A stretch of 39,985 nt of DNA from Klebsiella pneumoniae (GTDB lineage Bacteria; Desulfobacterota; Binatia; Bin18). Position 1 is the stretch's first letter. Each line of letters opens with the position of its first letter. A model generated the notes under the pieces. That model did not search any database. It saw only the letters and a program-made list of their open reading frames with translations, and was not told the DNA's origin. The stretch covers positions 1-39,985 of the forward strand of contig CAMBFS010000010.1 of assembly GCA_945865755.1 (NCBI GenBank), written 5' to 3'. This document shows positions 1-8,106 of this stretch, piece after piece. Both the position numbers and the translations under genes were made by a program.

Positions 1-63
1 AAACCGAGTGAGTTCAAGGGCTACGTGGACACCAACCTGAAGAGGGTGGTTCAGATATCATGA
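1..63 (+). CDS. C-terminal end of an unidentified protein (partial)
   Basis: Frame 1 is open from the window edge to a TGA at 61-63 and gives 20 residues ending in NLKRVVQIS. The codon use looks like the downstream genes, so this is probably the tail of a real gene that lies outside the window. Too little remains to name it. Confidence 0.4.
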   Translation, partial: KPSEFKGYVDTNLKRVVQIS

Positions 64-145
64 CTCTTCATAGTTTCTAACCCATTGGAATGATTCAGTT
101 TAGCAATTCTTAGAAGTTGTTCTCAAAATGAGCGAACGGTAAGTA

Positions 146-208
146 TTAGCTCTCAGCTTTCTGAGTTTTATATTTCTGGCTAACAGCTAACCGCTAAGAG
201 CTAAGAGC
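146..208. repeat. word-repeat palindrome in spacer before apgM
   Basis: The spacer 64-224 has no gene. It carries TTAGCTCTCAGCT (146-158) and, inverted, GCTAAGAGCTAAGAG (193-207), so the arms pair with about one mismatch over 12. The right arm is itself a tandem of AGCTAAG-like words. The palindrome ends shortly before the apgM start at 225. It belongs to the family of spacer palindromes found elsewhere in this window. Confidence 0.5.
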
Positions 209-224
209 CGATAAGGTGTAAAAT

Positions 225-1448
225 ATGAAATACGTAGTGCTCCAAGGTGACGGGATGGCCGACTGGCCGGTGGCGGAACTGGGCAATAAAACTCCTTTGG
301 AATATGCCCGCACGCCCAACATGGATCGTATCGCTTCATTGGGGCTGTTGGGCATGACGCACACCATCCCCGCAGGTTACCCACCAGGGAGTGATGTCGG
401 GACCATGAGTCTGCTGGGGTATGATCCCAGCCGCTATCACACGGGGCGGTCCCCGATTGAAGCCGCGAGCATGGGAGTCGAACTCGCACCTACCGACATC
501 GCTTTTCGCTGTAACTTGGTCACGCTGGGCACGGATGCCAACGGCACGGAGATCATGGATGATTTCTCCGCCGGTCACATCACCAGCCCGGAAGCGTCTG
601 AGCTGATTCAGACGATCAATCGTGAACTGGGGACATCCGAGCTGTCCTTCTATCCTGGCGTGAGCTACCGCCATCTGCTCGTGTGGCATGGTGGCAAGGA
701 GAAGATGCGGACCACGCCGCCGCATGACATCACCGGCCAAGCGATCGCCGGATGCGTGCCCGCGGGCGAGGGCGGCGAAACGCTGCTGACGCTGATGCAG
801 CGCTCCCGCGCGATTTTGGCCGACCATCCCGTCAATAAGAAGCGGCAAGCGGACGGACATAAACCGGCTTCCTCTATTTGGCTGTGGGGGCAAGGGCGCC
901 GTCCCGCCGTCCCGACGATTCGCGAACGCTTCGGGCTTGAAGGGTCAGTGATCTCCGCCGTTGATTTGGTGCGCGGTCTGGGCGTGTTGGCCGGACTCGA
1001 AGTGATTCTGGTGCCGGGCGCGACCGGGTTTCTTGATACCAACTATTTGGGCAAAGGCGAGTATGGCGTGGCATCGCTGAAACGCAAGGATTTTCTCTTT
1101 CTTCATGTGGAAGCGCCGGACGAAGCTGGTCACATGGGCTCCGCGGAGAAGAAAGTGCAAGCGCTTGAGGATTTCGATCAGAAAGTGGTGGGGACGATCT
1201 TGGCGGGGATGCGCGACCATGACGAATGGCGCATCTTGCTCATGCCGGACCATGCGACGCCCGTGGCGATCAAGACCCATTCCGATGATCCGGTGCCGTT
1301 CGCGATCCTCTCCTCCGAGGACCTCAAACGTGGCAACGCGAAAGCCGTGCAGTACAACGAACTGAGCGCGAAGAGTACGGGAGTCGTCGTGCCCGAAGCC
1401 TGGCGCATCATGGAACGCTTTATTCGTGGAGAGGCGATTGCCGCCTAA
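225..1448 (+). CDS. apgM: 2,3-bisphosphoglycerate-independent phosphoglycerate mutase, archaeal type
   Basis: This enzyme interconverts 3- and 2-phosphoglycerate in the cytosol (glycolysis/gluconeogenesis) without a bisphosphoglycerate cofactor. It belongs to the alkaline-phosphatase superfamily. Visible landmarks are the N-terminal metal site QGDGMAD (D9), the Ser62 region in DVGTMSLLGYDP (the expected phosphorylated serine), YHTGRSPIEAASMGVEL after it, and the C-terminal metal ligands in HVEAPDEAGH (about 294-303) and MPDHATP (about 340-346). The length of 407 residues matches the ApgM family rather than the 510-residue GpmI family. It lies 18 bp before glpX and is likely co-transcribed with it, which fits a gluconeogenic pair. 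Confidence 0.93.
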   Translation: MKYVVLQGDGMADWPVAELGNKTPLEYARTPNMDRIASLGLLGMTHTIPAGYPPGSDVGTMSLLGYDPSRYHTGRSPIEAASMGVELAPTDIAFRCNLVTLGTDANGTEIMDDFSAGHITSPEASELIQTINRELGTSELSFYPGVSYRHLLVWHGGKEKMRTTPPHDITGQAIAGCVPAGEGGETLLTLMQRSRAILADHPVNKKRQADGHKPASSIWLWGQGRRPAVPTIRERFGLEGSVISAVDLVRGLGVLAGLEVILVPGATGFLDTNYLGKGEYGVASLKRKDFLFLHVEAPDEAGHMGSAEKKVQALEDFDQKVVGTILAGMRDHDEWRILLMPDHATPVAIKTHSDDPVPFAILSSEDLKRGNAKAVQYNELSAKSTGVVVPEAWRIMERFIRGEAIAA

Positions 1449-1466
1449 CCGAAGGAAGGGACTGTA

Positions 1467-2426
1467 ATGGATCGTAACCTCGCACTCGAAGTGGTCCGTG
1501 TGACCGAAGCCGCCGCGCTCGAGTCGGCGCAGTTCATGGGCCGTGGCGACGAAGCCCTCGCGGACGAAACGGCCGCCAAGGCGATGCACAAACTGTTTCC
1601 CAACATTGAGTGCAAAGGCCGAGTGGTGATCGGTGAAGGCGAGATTGACTCGGTGCCCATCCTGTATGTCGGTGAAGAGCTGGGCACTGGGCGCGGGCCG
1701 GAGCTGGAAATCGCACTGGATGCGTTGGAAGGGGCGACGACCTGCGCGACCGGTGCGCCGAACGCCATGTCGGTGGTGGCGATTGCTGAACATGATGGGT
1801 TCTTGCGCTGCCCCCAACATGTCTACATGGAAAAAATCGCGGTGGGTCCGGTCGGGAAGGGCGTGATTAACCTCGATAAACCCATCCGCGAGAACCTCGC
1901 GGCTCTGGCTGAAGCCAAAGGCGTGCGCATCGAAAATCTGACGGTCGTACTGCTTGACCGTCCGCGCCATGAGCAAGTCATAGCCGAGATTCGCCAGGCG
2001 GGCGCGCGGATTAAACTGATTAGTGACGGCGACCTCGCGGCGGCGCTGGCGACCTCGCGTGAGGATACGGGAATCGACATGCTCGTCGGTACCGGTGGCG
2101 CGGCGCAAGGGATTCTCGCGGCGGCGGCGCTGTACTGCATCGGTGGCGATATGCAAGGGCGGTTTCGTCCGCGCAATCAAGAGGAGGCTGGTCAACTGCG
2201 CCAGCATGGACTCGAGGACTTTCATAAAAAATTCACCCTAGAGGAGATGGTCAAAGGCAGTGTGATGGTCGCCGCGACCGGGGTCACTTCAGGGGACTAT
2301 CTCAAGGGCGTGCGTTTCTTTCGCGGGGGCGCGGTCACTTACTCGGTGGTCATGCGCTCGAAGTCCCGCACCATTCGCTTCATGGAAACCACACATCATT
2401 TTGACGTGCATCCGGAGTATGAATAA
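1467..2426 (+). CDS. glpX: class II fructose-1,6-bisphosphatase
   Basis: It hydrolyses fructose-1,6-bisphosphate to fructose-6-phosphate, the committed step of gluconeogenesis, in the cytosol. The GlpX signature is clear: GRGDEALADETAA near residues 26-37, the metal-binding GEGEID at 56-61, and DALEGA at 85-90 in place of the usual DPxEGT, keeping the Asp, Glu and Gly. The GTGGAAQGI segment near 210 matches the GlpX phosphate/substrate loop. At 319 residues it is of usual GlpX length. The start has AAGGAAGGG just upstream. It is followed after 2 bp by the enoyl-CoA hydratase gene, so the three genes apgM-glpX-ECH look like one transcription unit. Confidence 0.94.
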   Translation: MDRNLALEVVRVTEAAALESAQFMGRGDEALADETAAKAMHKLFPNIECKGRVVIGEGEIDSVPILYVGEELGTGRGPELEIALDALEGATTCATGAPNAMSVVAIAEHDGFLRCPQHVYMEKIAVGPVGKGVINLDKPIRENLAALAEAKGVRIENLTVVLLDRPRHEQVIAEIRQAGARIKLISDGDLAAALATSREDTGIDMLVGTGGAAQGILAAAALYCIGGDMQGRFRPRNQEEAGQLRQHGLEDFHKKFTLEEMVKGSVMVAATGVTSGDYLKGVRFFRGGAVTYSVVMRSKSRTIRFMETTHHFDVHPEYE

Positions 2427-2428
2427 TC

Positions 2429-3211
2429 ATGGCTTATGAGAACATTCTTTTTGAGCAAGATGGGCCGGTCGGGATTCTTACCGTCAACCGCCCTAAAAGT
2501 CTGAATGCGCTGAATCCGGCGACTGTGCGCGAAATTGGCGCGTGTGTCGAAGCGGTGCGTCAAGACTCATCGATTCGCTGCCTCATTATCACCGGCTCTG
2601 GAGATCGGGCTTTCGTGGCCGGGGCGGACATTTCCGCGATGGTGACGATGGGCGTGATTGAGGGCAAAGCCTTTTCCGCGCATGGCTTGGGCGTGATGCG
2701 CTCTTTGGAAAACCTGCCGATCCCTGTCATTGCCGCGGTGAATGGGTTCGCGCTTGGTGGCGGGACCGAACTCGCGCTGGCGTGTGACCTGATTATCGCC
2801 GCCGATAAAGCGAAGTTTGGTCAGCCGGAAATCAACCTGGGAATCATTCCTGGTTTTGGTGGCACGCAGCGGTTGGCGCGACGCATTGGGTTACCGCGCG
2901 CGCGTGAGCTGATTTACAGCGGCGATATGATTGACGCCGAGACTGCGTATCGGTGCGGGCTCGCTAACAAAGTGGTACCGTTGGCGGACCTGATGACGGA
3001 AGCCAAGGCGTTGGCGCAAAAACTCGCGACCAAGCCGCCATTCGCTATCCAGCAAGCCAAGGAGGCGATCAACGCGGGGATCGACATGGACTTGGAAAAT
3101 GGCTGTCGCTTCGAGAATGATGCGTTCGCGCTCTCCTTCGCGACGGAAGACAAGAAGGAAGGCATGACGGCGTTTCTGGAGAAACGACAGGCGAAGTTTG
3201 TTGGGCGGTGA
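2429..3211 (+). CDS. enoyl-CoA hydratase/isomerase (crotonase family)
   Basis: This crotonase-fold enzyme probably hydrates 2-enoyl-CoA to 3-hydroxyacyl-CoA. The oxyanion-hole segment AFVAGADISAM is at 61-71, followed by NGFALGGGTELALACD (105-120) and FGQPEINLGIIPGFGGTQRL (130-149). Both catalytic glutamates of true hydratases are present, E114 and E134. The length of 260 residues is standard. The start codon lies 2 bp after the glpX stop, so translation is probably coupled. The exact acyl chain cannot be read from sequence. The acyl-CoA mutase downstream suggests a role in short-chain acyl-CoA or 3-hydroxybutyryl/crotonyl-CoA metabolism, which is an inference. Confidence 0.9.
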   Translation: MAYENILFEQDGPVGILTVNRPKSLNALNPATVREIGACVEAVRQDSSIRCLIITGSGDRAFVAGADISAMVTMGVIEGKAFSAHGLGVMRSLENLPIPVIAAVNGFALGGGTELALACDLIIAADKAKFGQPEINLGIIPGFGGTQRLARRIGLPRARELIYSGDMIDAETAYRCGLANKVVPLADLMTEAKALAQKLATKPPFAIQQAKEAINAGIDMDLENGCRFENDAFALSFATEDKKEGMTAFLEKRQAKFVGR

Positions 3212-3227
3212 GGGAAGGGTGGCCGCG

Positions 3228-3443
3228 ATGATCGAACTGACCGAACAACAAGCGCAAGCGTTGGAAAACATCGAAGCCACTCCGTTGCGCCTCGTGAATC
3301 CCCGGACCAAGGAGATGTTCGTCATGCTCCGCGTTGACGAATACGAGCGGCTGACGGAGGAGGGGTATGATGACAGTCCGTGGACGAGGAAAGAGCTGCA
3401 AGCCCAGGCATGGGAAGTGAGTCAATCCGCTCACGACACCTGA
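3228..3443 (+). CDS. small antitoxin-like protein (MIELTEQQ family)
   Basis: This is a 71-residue protein beginning MIELTEQQAQAL, with a central PLRLVNPRTKEMFVMLRVDEYERL and an acidic C-terminus. Small proteins with this layout (a short helix, then a DPRTK-type beta hairpin ending in YERL) are common near PemK/MazF-type toxins in environmental bacteria, so an antitoxin-like role is plausible. No toxin gene follows directly. The start at 3228 was chosen over the in-frame upstream codon at 3198 because GAAGGG sits about 9 bp before it and the upstream residues overlap the hydratase end. It lies 23 bp before the next small gene. Confidence 0.6.
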   Translation: MIELTEQQAQALENIEATPLRLVNPRTKEMFVMLRVDEYERLTEEGYDDSPWTRKELQAQAWEVSQSAHDT

Positions 3444-3466
3444 CATCTAGCAAGAAAAGACAAATC

Positions 3467-3889
3467 ATGTCCCAGACCGTGACTCTTCAATTGTCGGATG
3501 AAGCGCTCAACTGTTATCAGCGCGGAGCTCTGGCTGCTCGGAAGCCTTTGGCGGAATTTCTTGTTGAGCGTCTGGTTGAAGCAGTTTCTCCCCTCACTGA
3601 CGATCTCCCGTCTCCTCTTCACCAAGAGTTGGAAGAGCTAGAGCATCTTGATGATGAGACCTTGAGGCGGATTGCGCGCTGCCAGTTGTCACCTGTGGAC
3701 CAGCGGCGGTATCAACGATTGTTGCTCAAGAATAGCCACGGCACTCTCACGGAACAGGAGAAGGAGGACTTACACAAGATTGGAGAGCAGGCACGCATCC
3801 TAAGCTTAAAAGCTGCTCACGCCTCCATGATCTTGAAATGGCGCGGCCAGCGCGTTCCTTTCCCGACGGAGTTGCGACAACCTGAATGA
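3467..3889 (+). CDS. conserved small helical protein, paralogue of the 7300-7680 gene
   Basis: This is a 140-residue protein of unknown function. The N-terminus VTLQLSDEAL resembles the beta strand plus helix of ribbon-helix-helix-like proteins, and the rest is charged and helical. It is paralogous to the product of 7300-7680: both share a strand-helix start, a middle of the form LxDxE...QLxPxDQRR...LL, then GxLTxxQ/E and a C-terminal KAxAxxxxxxRG. The second paralogue is coupled to an HNH nuclease; this one has no nuclease partner. The start at 3467 (MSQTVTLQ) was preferred to 3380 because the longer version overlaps the gene upstream and its extra residues look non-coding. Confidence 0.6.
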   Translation: MSQTVTLQLSDEALNCYQRGALAARKPLAEFLVERLVEAVSPLTDDLPSPLHQELEELEHLDDETLRRIARCQLSPVDQRRYQRLLLKNSHGTLTEQEKEDLHKIGEQARILSLKAAHASMILKWRGQRVPFPTELRQPE

Positions 3890-4104
3890 CACGGAGACGT
3901 ATTTCCCAGGCGCTTCGTCCCGTTTCCGAAAACATTTTCTGAAGATACAGTGCCTCAAGGCAGTAGACAGATGGCCCCAAGGAAAGCAAAATTCCAAGAA
4001 ATATGAAGAATAAAACGTGAAACCTAAAACGTGAAAAAGGCGAAGAACGGTTTCTCACGGTTTACGCCTTACGTTTTAGGTTCTTTTGAGCAAGGGAGGA
4101 GTCA
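3890..4104. other. intergenic region before the mutase gene
   Basis: No gene was recognised here. The second half is filled by an inverted repeat described separately, and GGGAGGAG, the ribosome binding site for the mutase gene, ends it. The first half (3890-4010) shows nothing recognisable. Confidence 0.5.
4021..4082. repeat. inverted repeat built from AACCTAAAACGT words
   Basis: AACCTAAAACGT (4021-4032) is perfectly complemented by ACGTTTTAGGTT (4071-4082). Inside, AAGGCG (4037-4042) pairs with CGCCTT (4065-4070), giving a long hairpin with a 4-nt bulge. AAAACGTGAAA words also repeat directly at 4012-4036. It ends about 20 bp before the mutase start. It has no T-run, so a simple terminator is unlikely. 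Confidence 0.6.
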
Positions 4105-5739
4105 ATGAACAAACAGGAATGGTTAACGCAGCAGTATCCCAAGGCGGACGAGCGCACGACCCGCTTTTCGACACTGTCCGACATGGAGATCGAGGCGATT
4201 TATACTCCCGATGATCAAAATGGCCGGGACCAGGCGCAAGAGATCGGTCTGCCGGGCGAGTATCCCTACACGCGCGGGGTCTACCCCAATATGTATCGCG
4301 GCAAGCTGTGGACCATGCGGCAATTCGCGGGGTTCGGCTCACCCGAAGATACCAACCAACGGTTCAAGTTCCTCCTCGCTGAAGGACAAACCGGACTCTC
4401 CACCGCGTTCGATATGCCCGTGTTGATGGGCTACGACGCGGATAGCGACCGCTCGCTGGGAGAAGTGGGCCGCGAAGGTGTGTCGGTGTCGAGCCTCGAA
4501 GATATGGAGCGGCTCTTCGCTGATATTCCCCTCGATAAAGTCACGACTTCGATGACGGTGAATTGCACCGCGAGCATCATTCTCGCCATGTATTTCGCGA
4601 TGGCCGAGAAACGCGGCATTCCTCTGGAGAAAGTCGGCGGGACCATTCAGAACGACATGCTCAAGGAATACATCGCTCAGAAAGAGTGGATTTGTCCGCC
4701 CGATCCCGCCGTGCGGATCGTGGCCGATATGATCGAGTTCTGCGTCAAGAAAGCCCCACGCTGGCAGGCGGTGTCGATTTCCGGCTACCACATTCGTGAA
4801 GCAGGTTCGACCGCCGTGCAAGAACTCGCTTTCACGTTGGCCGACGGCATCGGCTACGTCCAAGCCGCGGTGGATCGTGGTCTTGATGTCGATGAGTTCG
4901 CTCCACGGCTCTCGTTCTTCTTCAATTTGCACAGTGATTTCTTGGAAGAGGTGGCCAAGCTGCGGGCCGCGCGCCGTATGTGGGCGAAGATTATGAAAGA
5001 GCGCTTCGGCGCGAAAAACCCCAAATCCCTGCTCTTGCGCACTCACGCGCAAACCTCTGGTGCCAGTCTGACCGCGCAGCAACCGTTCAATAACGTCGTG
5101 CGCGTCGCGATTCAGGCGTTGGCGGGAGTGATGGGTGGGGTGCAGTCGCTGCATACCAATTCGATGGACGAGACGCTCGCGTTGCCGACTGAACAGGCGG
5201 TGATGGTTGCGCTCCGCACGCAGCAAGTGATCGCGGAAGAAAGCGGCGTGACCAACACGATTGATCCATTAGGTGGGAGTTGGGCCATTGAGGCGTTGAC
5301 GGACAAGATGGAGAACGAGGCCTTTGCCTACATTCACCGTATTGATGAGCTTGGCGGCATCCTGCGAGCCATCGACATCGGCTACCCACAGAAAGAGATC
5401 GCCGATGCGGCGTATCGCTATCAGCAGCAGCTTGACGCCAAGGAGAAAGTCATTGTGGGTGTCAACAAATACGTCATTCCGGAAGAGCGGCCGATAGATA
5501 TTCTGAAGATCGGTCACGATGTGGAAGAGCGGCAAGTGGAGCGGGTGCGCAAGGTGAAGCGCGAGCGTGATAGCGTCGTGGCCCGTGAAAGACTCGGGCG
5601 CGTGCATGCCGCGGCTCGCAATGGCGAGAACTTGATGCCGCATTTGATCGAAGCGGTGAAACACAATGTCACGTTGGGTGAAATCTCCGATGTCTATCGT
5701 GAGGTGTTCGGCGTGTATCGCGACCCGGCGTGGCTGTGA
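4105..5739 (+). CDS. methylmalonyl-CoA (acyl-CoA) mutase, large/catalytic subunit
   Basis: This is the TIM-barrel, CoA-binding part of a coenzyme B12-dependent acyl-CoA mutase, 544 residues without the B12-binding domain, which is encoded separately at 5861. The hallmark segments are [20 protein letters not shown] near residues 53-72, LSTAFDMP near 99-106, [12 protein letters not shown] near 182-193, GYHIREAG at 227-234 (with the substrate-binding His229), and the late [15 protein letters not shown] and [10 protein letters not shown]. Known relatives convert (R)-methylmalonyl-CoA to succinyl-CoA; isobutyryl- and ethylmalonyl-type mutases share the fold, so the substrate is not certain. The ribosome binding site GGGAGGAG lies 5-6 bp before ATG. 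No MeaB chaperone or epimerase gene is next to it. Confidence 0.9.
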   Translation: MNKQEWLTQQYPKADERTTRFSTLSDMEIEAIYTPDDQNGRDQAQEIGLPGEYPYTRGVYPNMYRGKLWTMRQFAGFGSPEDTNQRFKFLLAEGQTGLSTAFDMPVLMGYDADSDRSLGEVGREGVSVSSLEDMERLFADIPLDKVTTSMTVNCTASIILAMYFAMAEKRGIPLEKVGGTIQNDMLKEYIAQKEWICPPDPAVRIVADMIEFCVKKAPRWQAVSISGYHIREAGSTAVQELAFTLADGIGYVQAAVDRGLDVDEFAPRLSFFFNLHSDFLEEVAKLRAARRMWAKIMKERFGAKNPKSLLLRTHAQTSGASLTAQQPFNNVVRVAIQALAGVMGGVQSLHTNSMDETLALPTEQAVMVALRTQQVIAEESGVTNTIDPLGGSWAIEALTDKMENEAFAYIHRIDELGGILRAIDIGYPQKEIADAAYRYQQQLDAKEKVIVGVNKYVIPEERPIDILKIGHDVEERQVERVRKVKRERDSVVARERLGRVHAAARNGENLMPHLIEAVKHNVTLGEISDVYREVFGVYRDPAWL

Positions 5740-5745
5740 TTACAG

Positions 5746-5846
5746 GCTGTTAGCTGTTAGCTGTTAGCTGGGAACGGAATCTAGCAAGGGGCTTAATTCC
5801 CTTGCTTCGTTTTGCTAACAGCTAACAGCTAATAGCTAATAGCTGT
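5746..5846. repeat. nested palindrome of GCTGTTA words between the two mutase subunits
   Basis: Three copies of GCTGTTA run from 5746 to 5768 and are inverted as GCTAACAGCTAACAGCT at 5814-5830, followed by TAATAGC words to about 5846. Nested inside, AGCAAGGG (5783-5790) pairs with CCCTTGCT (5799-5806) around an 8-nt loop. The whole spacer between the two subunit genes folds into one long hairpin. It could tune the ratio of the two subunits, but there is no T-run to make it an obvious terminator. Confidence 0.65.
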
Positions 5847-5860
5847 TATCGGAGGACACT

Positions 5861-6277
5861 GTGTCAGAAGAGAAAATGTTACGGATTCTCGTGGGAAAAG
5901 CGGGACTGGATGGCCACGACCGCGGCGCGAAAATCATTGCTCGGGCGTTGCGGGATGCCGGATTTGAAGTGATCTACACTGGGTTGCACCAGACGCCGGA
6001 CATGATTGCCGAAGCCGCGGTCCAAGAAGATGTTGATGCGATTGGCCTCAGTATCCTGTCTGGTGCCCACATGACGCTCTTTCCAGCGGTGATGAAAGCG
6101 CTCAAGGCGCGGGGTGCCGAGGATGTGGCTGTCTTCGGTGGAGGCATCGTCCCACAGGACGACATTGTCGCGCTCAAGCAAGCTGGGGTCAAGGAAATTT
6201 TCACGCCAGGCGTCAGCACGCAGGCCATTGTTGAGTGGATTCGTGGCAACGTGCATCCGCGCGAAGGCGTGGCGTAA
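5861..6277 (+). CDS. acyl-CoA mutase small subunit, cobalamin-binding domain
   Basis: This 138-residue protein binds adenosylcobalamin and pairs with the product of 4105-5739 to form the active mutase. The B12 signature is complete: LDGHDRG (16-22) with the cobalt-ligating His19, LSILSGAHM near 61-69, and [10 protein letters not shown] near 91-100. The start is GTG at 5861 with GGAGG ending 6 bp upstream; an ATG at 5876 is possible but would sit too far from that site. The two-gene arrangement is typical of many archaeal and deltaproteobacterial-type mutases, where other bacteria have one fused chain. Confidence 0.9.
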   Translation: MSEEKMLRILVGKAGLDGHDRGAKIIARALRDAGFEVIYTGLHQTPDMIAEAAVQEDVDAIGLSILSGAHMTLFPAVMKALKARGAEDVAVFGGGIVPQDDIVALKQAGVKEIFTPGVSTQAIVEWIRGNVHPREGVA

Positions 6278-6355
6278 GGAATGAGGACTGAGGACTCAGG
6301 GCTGAGTAAAGGCAATCCGTCTTTGCAGGCTGTATTTTCATTCGGCCCTCGGTTC

Positions 6356-6802
6356 TCATCGCTCAGATCGAATGATCTGGTAACCGTGGGGTGGGGCCAG
6401 CAGCATGACTTGGCGTTTGGGGTAGCTGTAGATCACGTCGAAATTGTTCGTTACATCGCGGCCCAGAACAGAGATGTCGCTACTGGTGGAGTTGGTGAAG
6501 ACCCCGAACGGGCCATTAACGATCACCTGTTTGCCATCGTGCCGTGCGAAGGCAAGACGAGTCTGAACGAAGACACAATCGACCTTCCCGCCGATGCCAC
6601 CGAGTTCTGGCGTTTGGACTGCGGGGAGGATGAATGGAGAGAGCAATGAGAGGAAGCTGGCATCAAAAACGGTACGGTCGGCACCAGCGTCAAGAAGAAA
6701 CGTGACGCTTTGCCAGCTTCCAGCCGGGAGCTGCACGGCGCCGTCGATTACGGGTCGCAGCACCTCGTCGCGGAATAGATGCCAGCGACCGTCAACCCGC
6801 AT
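6356..6802 (-). CDS. retropepsin-like aspartyl protease-domain protein
   Basis: This is a 148-residue protein with an aspartic-protease-like fold. The active-site-like motif is FLLDAGAD (DAGAD where DTGAD or DSGAD is usual), followed by LGGIGG and a second-half hydrophobic-hydrophobic-Gly segment, SVLGRDV, then FDVIYSYPKRQVMLL. Such small clan-AA proteins are widespread in cyanobacteria and planctomycetes, often beside a DUF5678-like gene as here. Their substrates are unknown. The start at 6802 (MRVDGRWH) was chosen because residues from the longer frame overlap the upstream gene and look non-coding. It overlaps the 6792-7067 gene by 11 bp, which indicates translational coupling. Confidence 0.7.
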   Translation of the reverse strand: MRVDGRWHLFRDEVLRPVIDGAVQLPAGSWQSVTFLLDAGADRTVFDASFLSLLSPFILPAVQTPELGGIGGKVDCVFVQTRLAFARHDGKQVIVNGPFGVFTNSTSSDISVLGRDVTNNFDVIYSYPKRQVMLLAPPHGYQIIRSER

Positions 6803-7067
6803 AGATGCGCTCGTAGCGCTCCCGTGGCATGTATTGGACAAAAGGCTCGTCGTCCGGGTGTTTCTCCTTGGCAAGCCGTTGCGCTTCCCCGGCGTTGTCC
6901 GCGACAAAGACTTCACCCTCAGACACCGCGAGGTATTGACCGGGAAACTGCTGAAAGAGCGACGCGCCATGCTCAGTCAGCCATTCACCATTCCGCCGGT
7001 ATTGGGTCATACGCCGGTTGAACTCCGGGTCTTCTGGCCCCTCACTCATAACGAGTTTGTGATTCAT
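6792..7067 (-). CDS. DUF5678-like small protein
   Basis: This is a 91-residue protein. The segment GEWLTEHGASLFQQFPGQYL is followed by AVSEGEVFVADNAGEAQRLA and EKHPDDEPFVQYMPRERYERIYAG. This is the DUF5678-type pattern (an exposed WL...L...F.G.YVAV...G.VV strand-helix unit). The molecular function is unknown. In other genomes it is commonly found directly upstream of a small aspartyl-protease-like gene, the same order as here, so the two probably act together. This family assignment rests on pattern recall, not a search. Confidence 0.65.
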   Translation of the reverse strand: MNHKLVMSEGPEDPEFNRRMTQYRRNGEWLTEHGASLFQQFPGQYLAVSEGEVFVADNAGEAQRLAKEKHPDDEPFVQYMPRERYERIYAG

Positions 7068-7299
7068 GGCAAGACGGTAGCACTTTTCGCCAAGCCTCTC
7101 CAGTCATAAAAGTCTCGTAGCCTGGAAGGTCAGGCTCCTGCCACGGACCGACAGGAAAAGAACGTTCCTTCCTTGCTCCCATTTTCTCTGTCGCCGCGCT
7201 TCCCCTGCTTCCCCGACTCCTTTTCCGTTTTCCGAGGAACCTCCTCTTTACTGGGTGACAAAATCGCGGCAGACTCTTTTCCAGAAAACGGAGTATCCG
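7068..7299. other. intergenic region between divergent accessory genes
   Basis: No gene was recognised. This is the shared upstream region of the - strand DUF5678-like operon and the + strand HNH module. It includes a pyrimidine-rich stretch (about 7170-7225) with repeated CTTCCCC words, similar in style to 8165-8210. The ribosome binding site for the next gene (CGGAG) ends it. Confidence 0.4.
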
Positions 7300-7680
7300 A
7301 TGCGTGTAGAACTCAGTTTACCGGACGAAGTATATCATCGTGCACAACGACTCGCGCAGGTCAGTCATCGGGGTATTACCGATGTCCTCGTGGACACGCT
7401 TGCGCTTTCTTTACCTCTGATCGAGTCCGCGGAAGGAGGCACCCCACTCTCCGCACTTTCCGATGCCGAGATCGTGGCATTGACCCATCTCCAATTAGAA
7501 CCGCGAGATGACCAGCGGTTAAGCGTTTTGTTAGACGAGCAGCAAGGGGGTGAGCTGACCGACCCGCAACGGGCGGAACTCTGGACACTGATGCAACGGT
7601 ATCAGATAGGACTTTTGCGGAAAGCCCAAGCCCTTCAAGAAGCAGTTCGGCGCGGGTTGCGAAAGCCCTTATCGGCGTGA
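7300..7680 (+). CDS. conserved small helical protein coupled to HNH nuclease gene
   Basis: This is a 126-residue protein of unknown function with an RHH-like beginning (MRVELSLPDEVYHRAQRL) and a long helical remainder. It is paralogous to the product of 3467-3889. The start at 7300 was chosen because it has CGGAG 6-8 bp upstream and matches the beginning of the paralogue; the frame extends to 7255 without homology. Its stop overlaps the GTG of the HNH gene (GTGA), so the two are translationally coupled. A DNA-binding antitoxin or a targeting subunit for the nuclease are the two obvious hypotheses, but neither is proven. Confidence 0.65.
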   Translation: MRVELSLPDEVYHRAQRLAQVSHRGITDVLVDTLALSLPLIESAEGGTPLSALSDAEIVALTHLQLEPRDDQRLSVLLDEQQGGELTDPQRAELWTLMQRYQIGLLRKAQALQEAVRRGLRKPLSA

Positions 7681-8106
7681 GTCATGGATACATCTCGGAG
7701 GCCGTACGTGCGCGTCTCCGTGAACAGGCACGAGGGCGCTGTGGGTACTGTCTCAGTGTCCAGCAATACGTGCTTGGGCCGCTGGAAATCGATCACCTCA
7801 TCCCGCGGGCACGTGGCGGGACGGAGACGGAAGAGAACCTCTGGCTCGCGTGTCGGATGTGCAATGGGTTCAAAGGAACACAAACCCACGCACGAGACCC
7901 ACTCACCGGGCGACGGGCGCGGTTGTTCAATCCGCGTCGTCAACGGTGGACGCGGCACTTTATGTGGACTTTGGAGGGGACACGGATTATCGGCAAAACC
8001 GCCTGCGGGACGAGCAACAGTTCTTGCGTTGCAGCTGAACCATGTGATGGCGGTCTTGGTCAGACGTGCATGGGTGGCGGCTGGCTGGCATCCGCCAGTA
8101 GACTAG
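7677..8106 (+). pseudogene. HNH endonuclease, frameshifted near its end
   Basis: The first 110 codons encode a clear HNH nuclease: RCGYCLSVQ, then LEIDHLIPRARGGTETEENL and LACRMCNGFKG, with the zinc-binding cysteines and catalytic histidine present. Downstream of RHFMW and TRIIGKTACG the frame loses sense and would run to 8126. Shifting by one base at the GGG of 8007-8009 restores a family-like C-terminus (GRATVLALQLN, then RRAWVAAGWHPP) ending at the TAG of 8104-8106. The repaired product is 142 residues. The lesion is a single extra G, so it could be a real mutation or a base-call error in a G run. The GTG start overlaps the stop of the upstream gene. Confidence 0.75.

Noticed and set aside
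945..2225. 426-residue open frame on the - strand across apgM and glpX
   Set aside because: It lies antisense to two clear enzymes and has no family pattern, ribosome binding site or sensible composition; antisense frames stay open easily in GC-rich genes.
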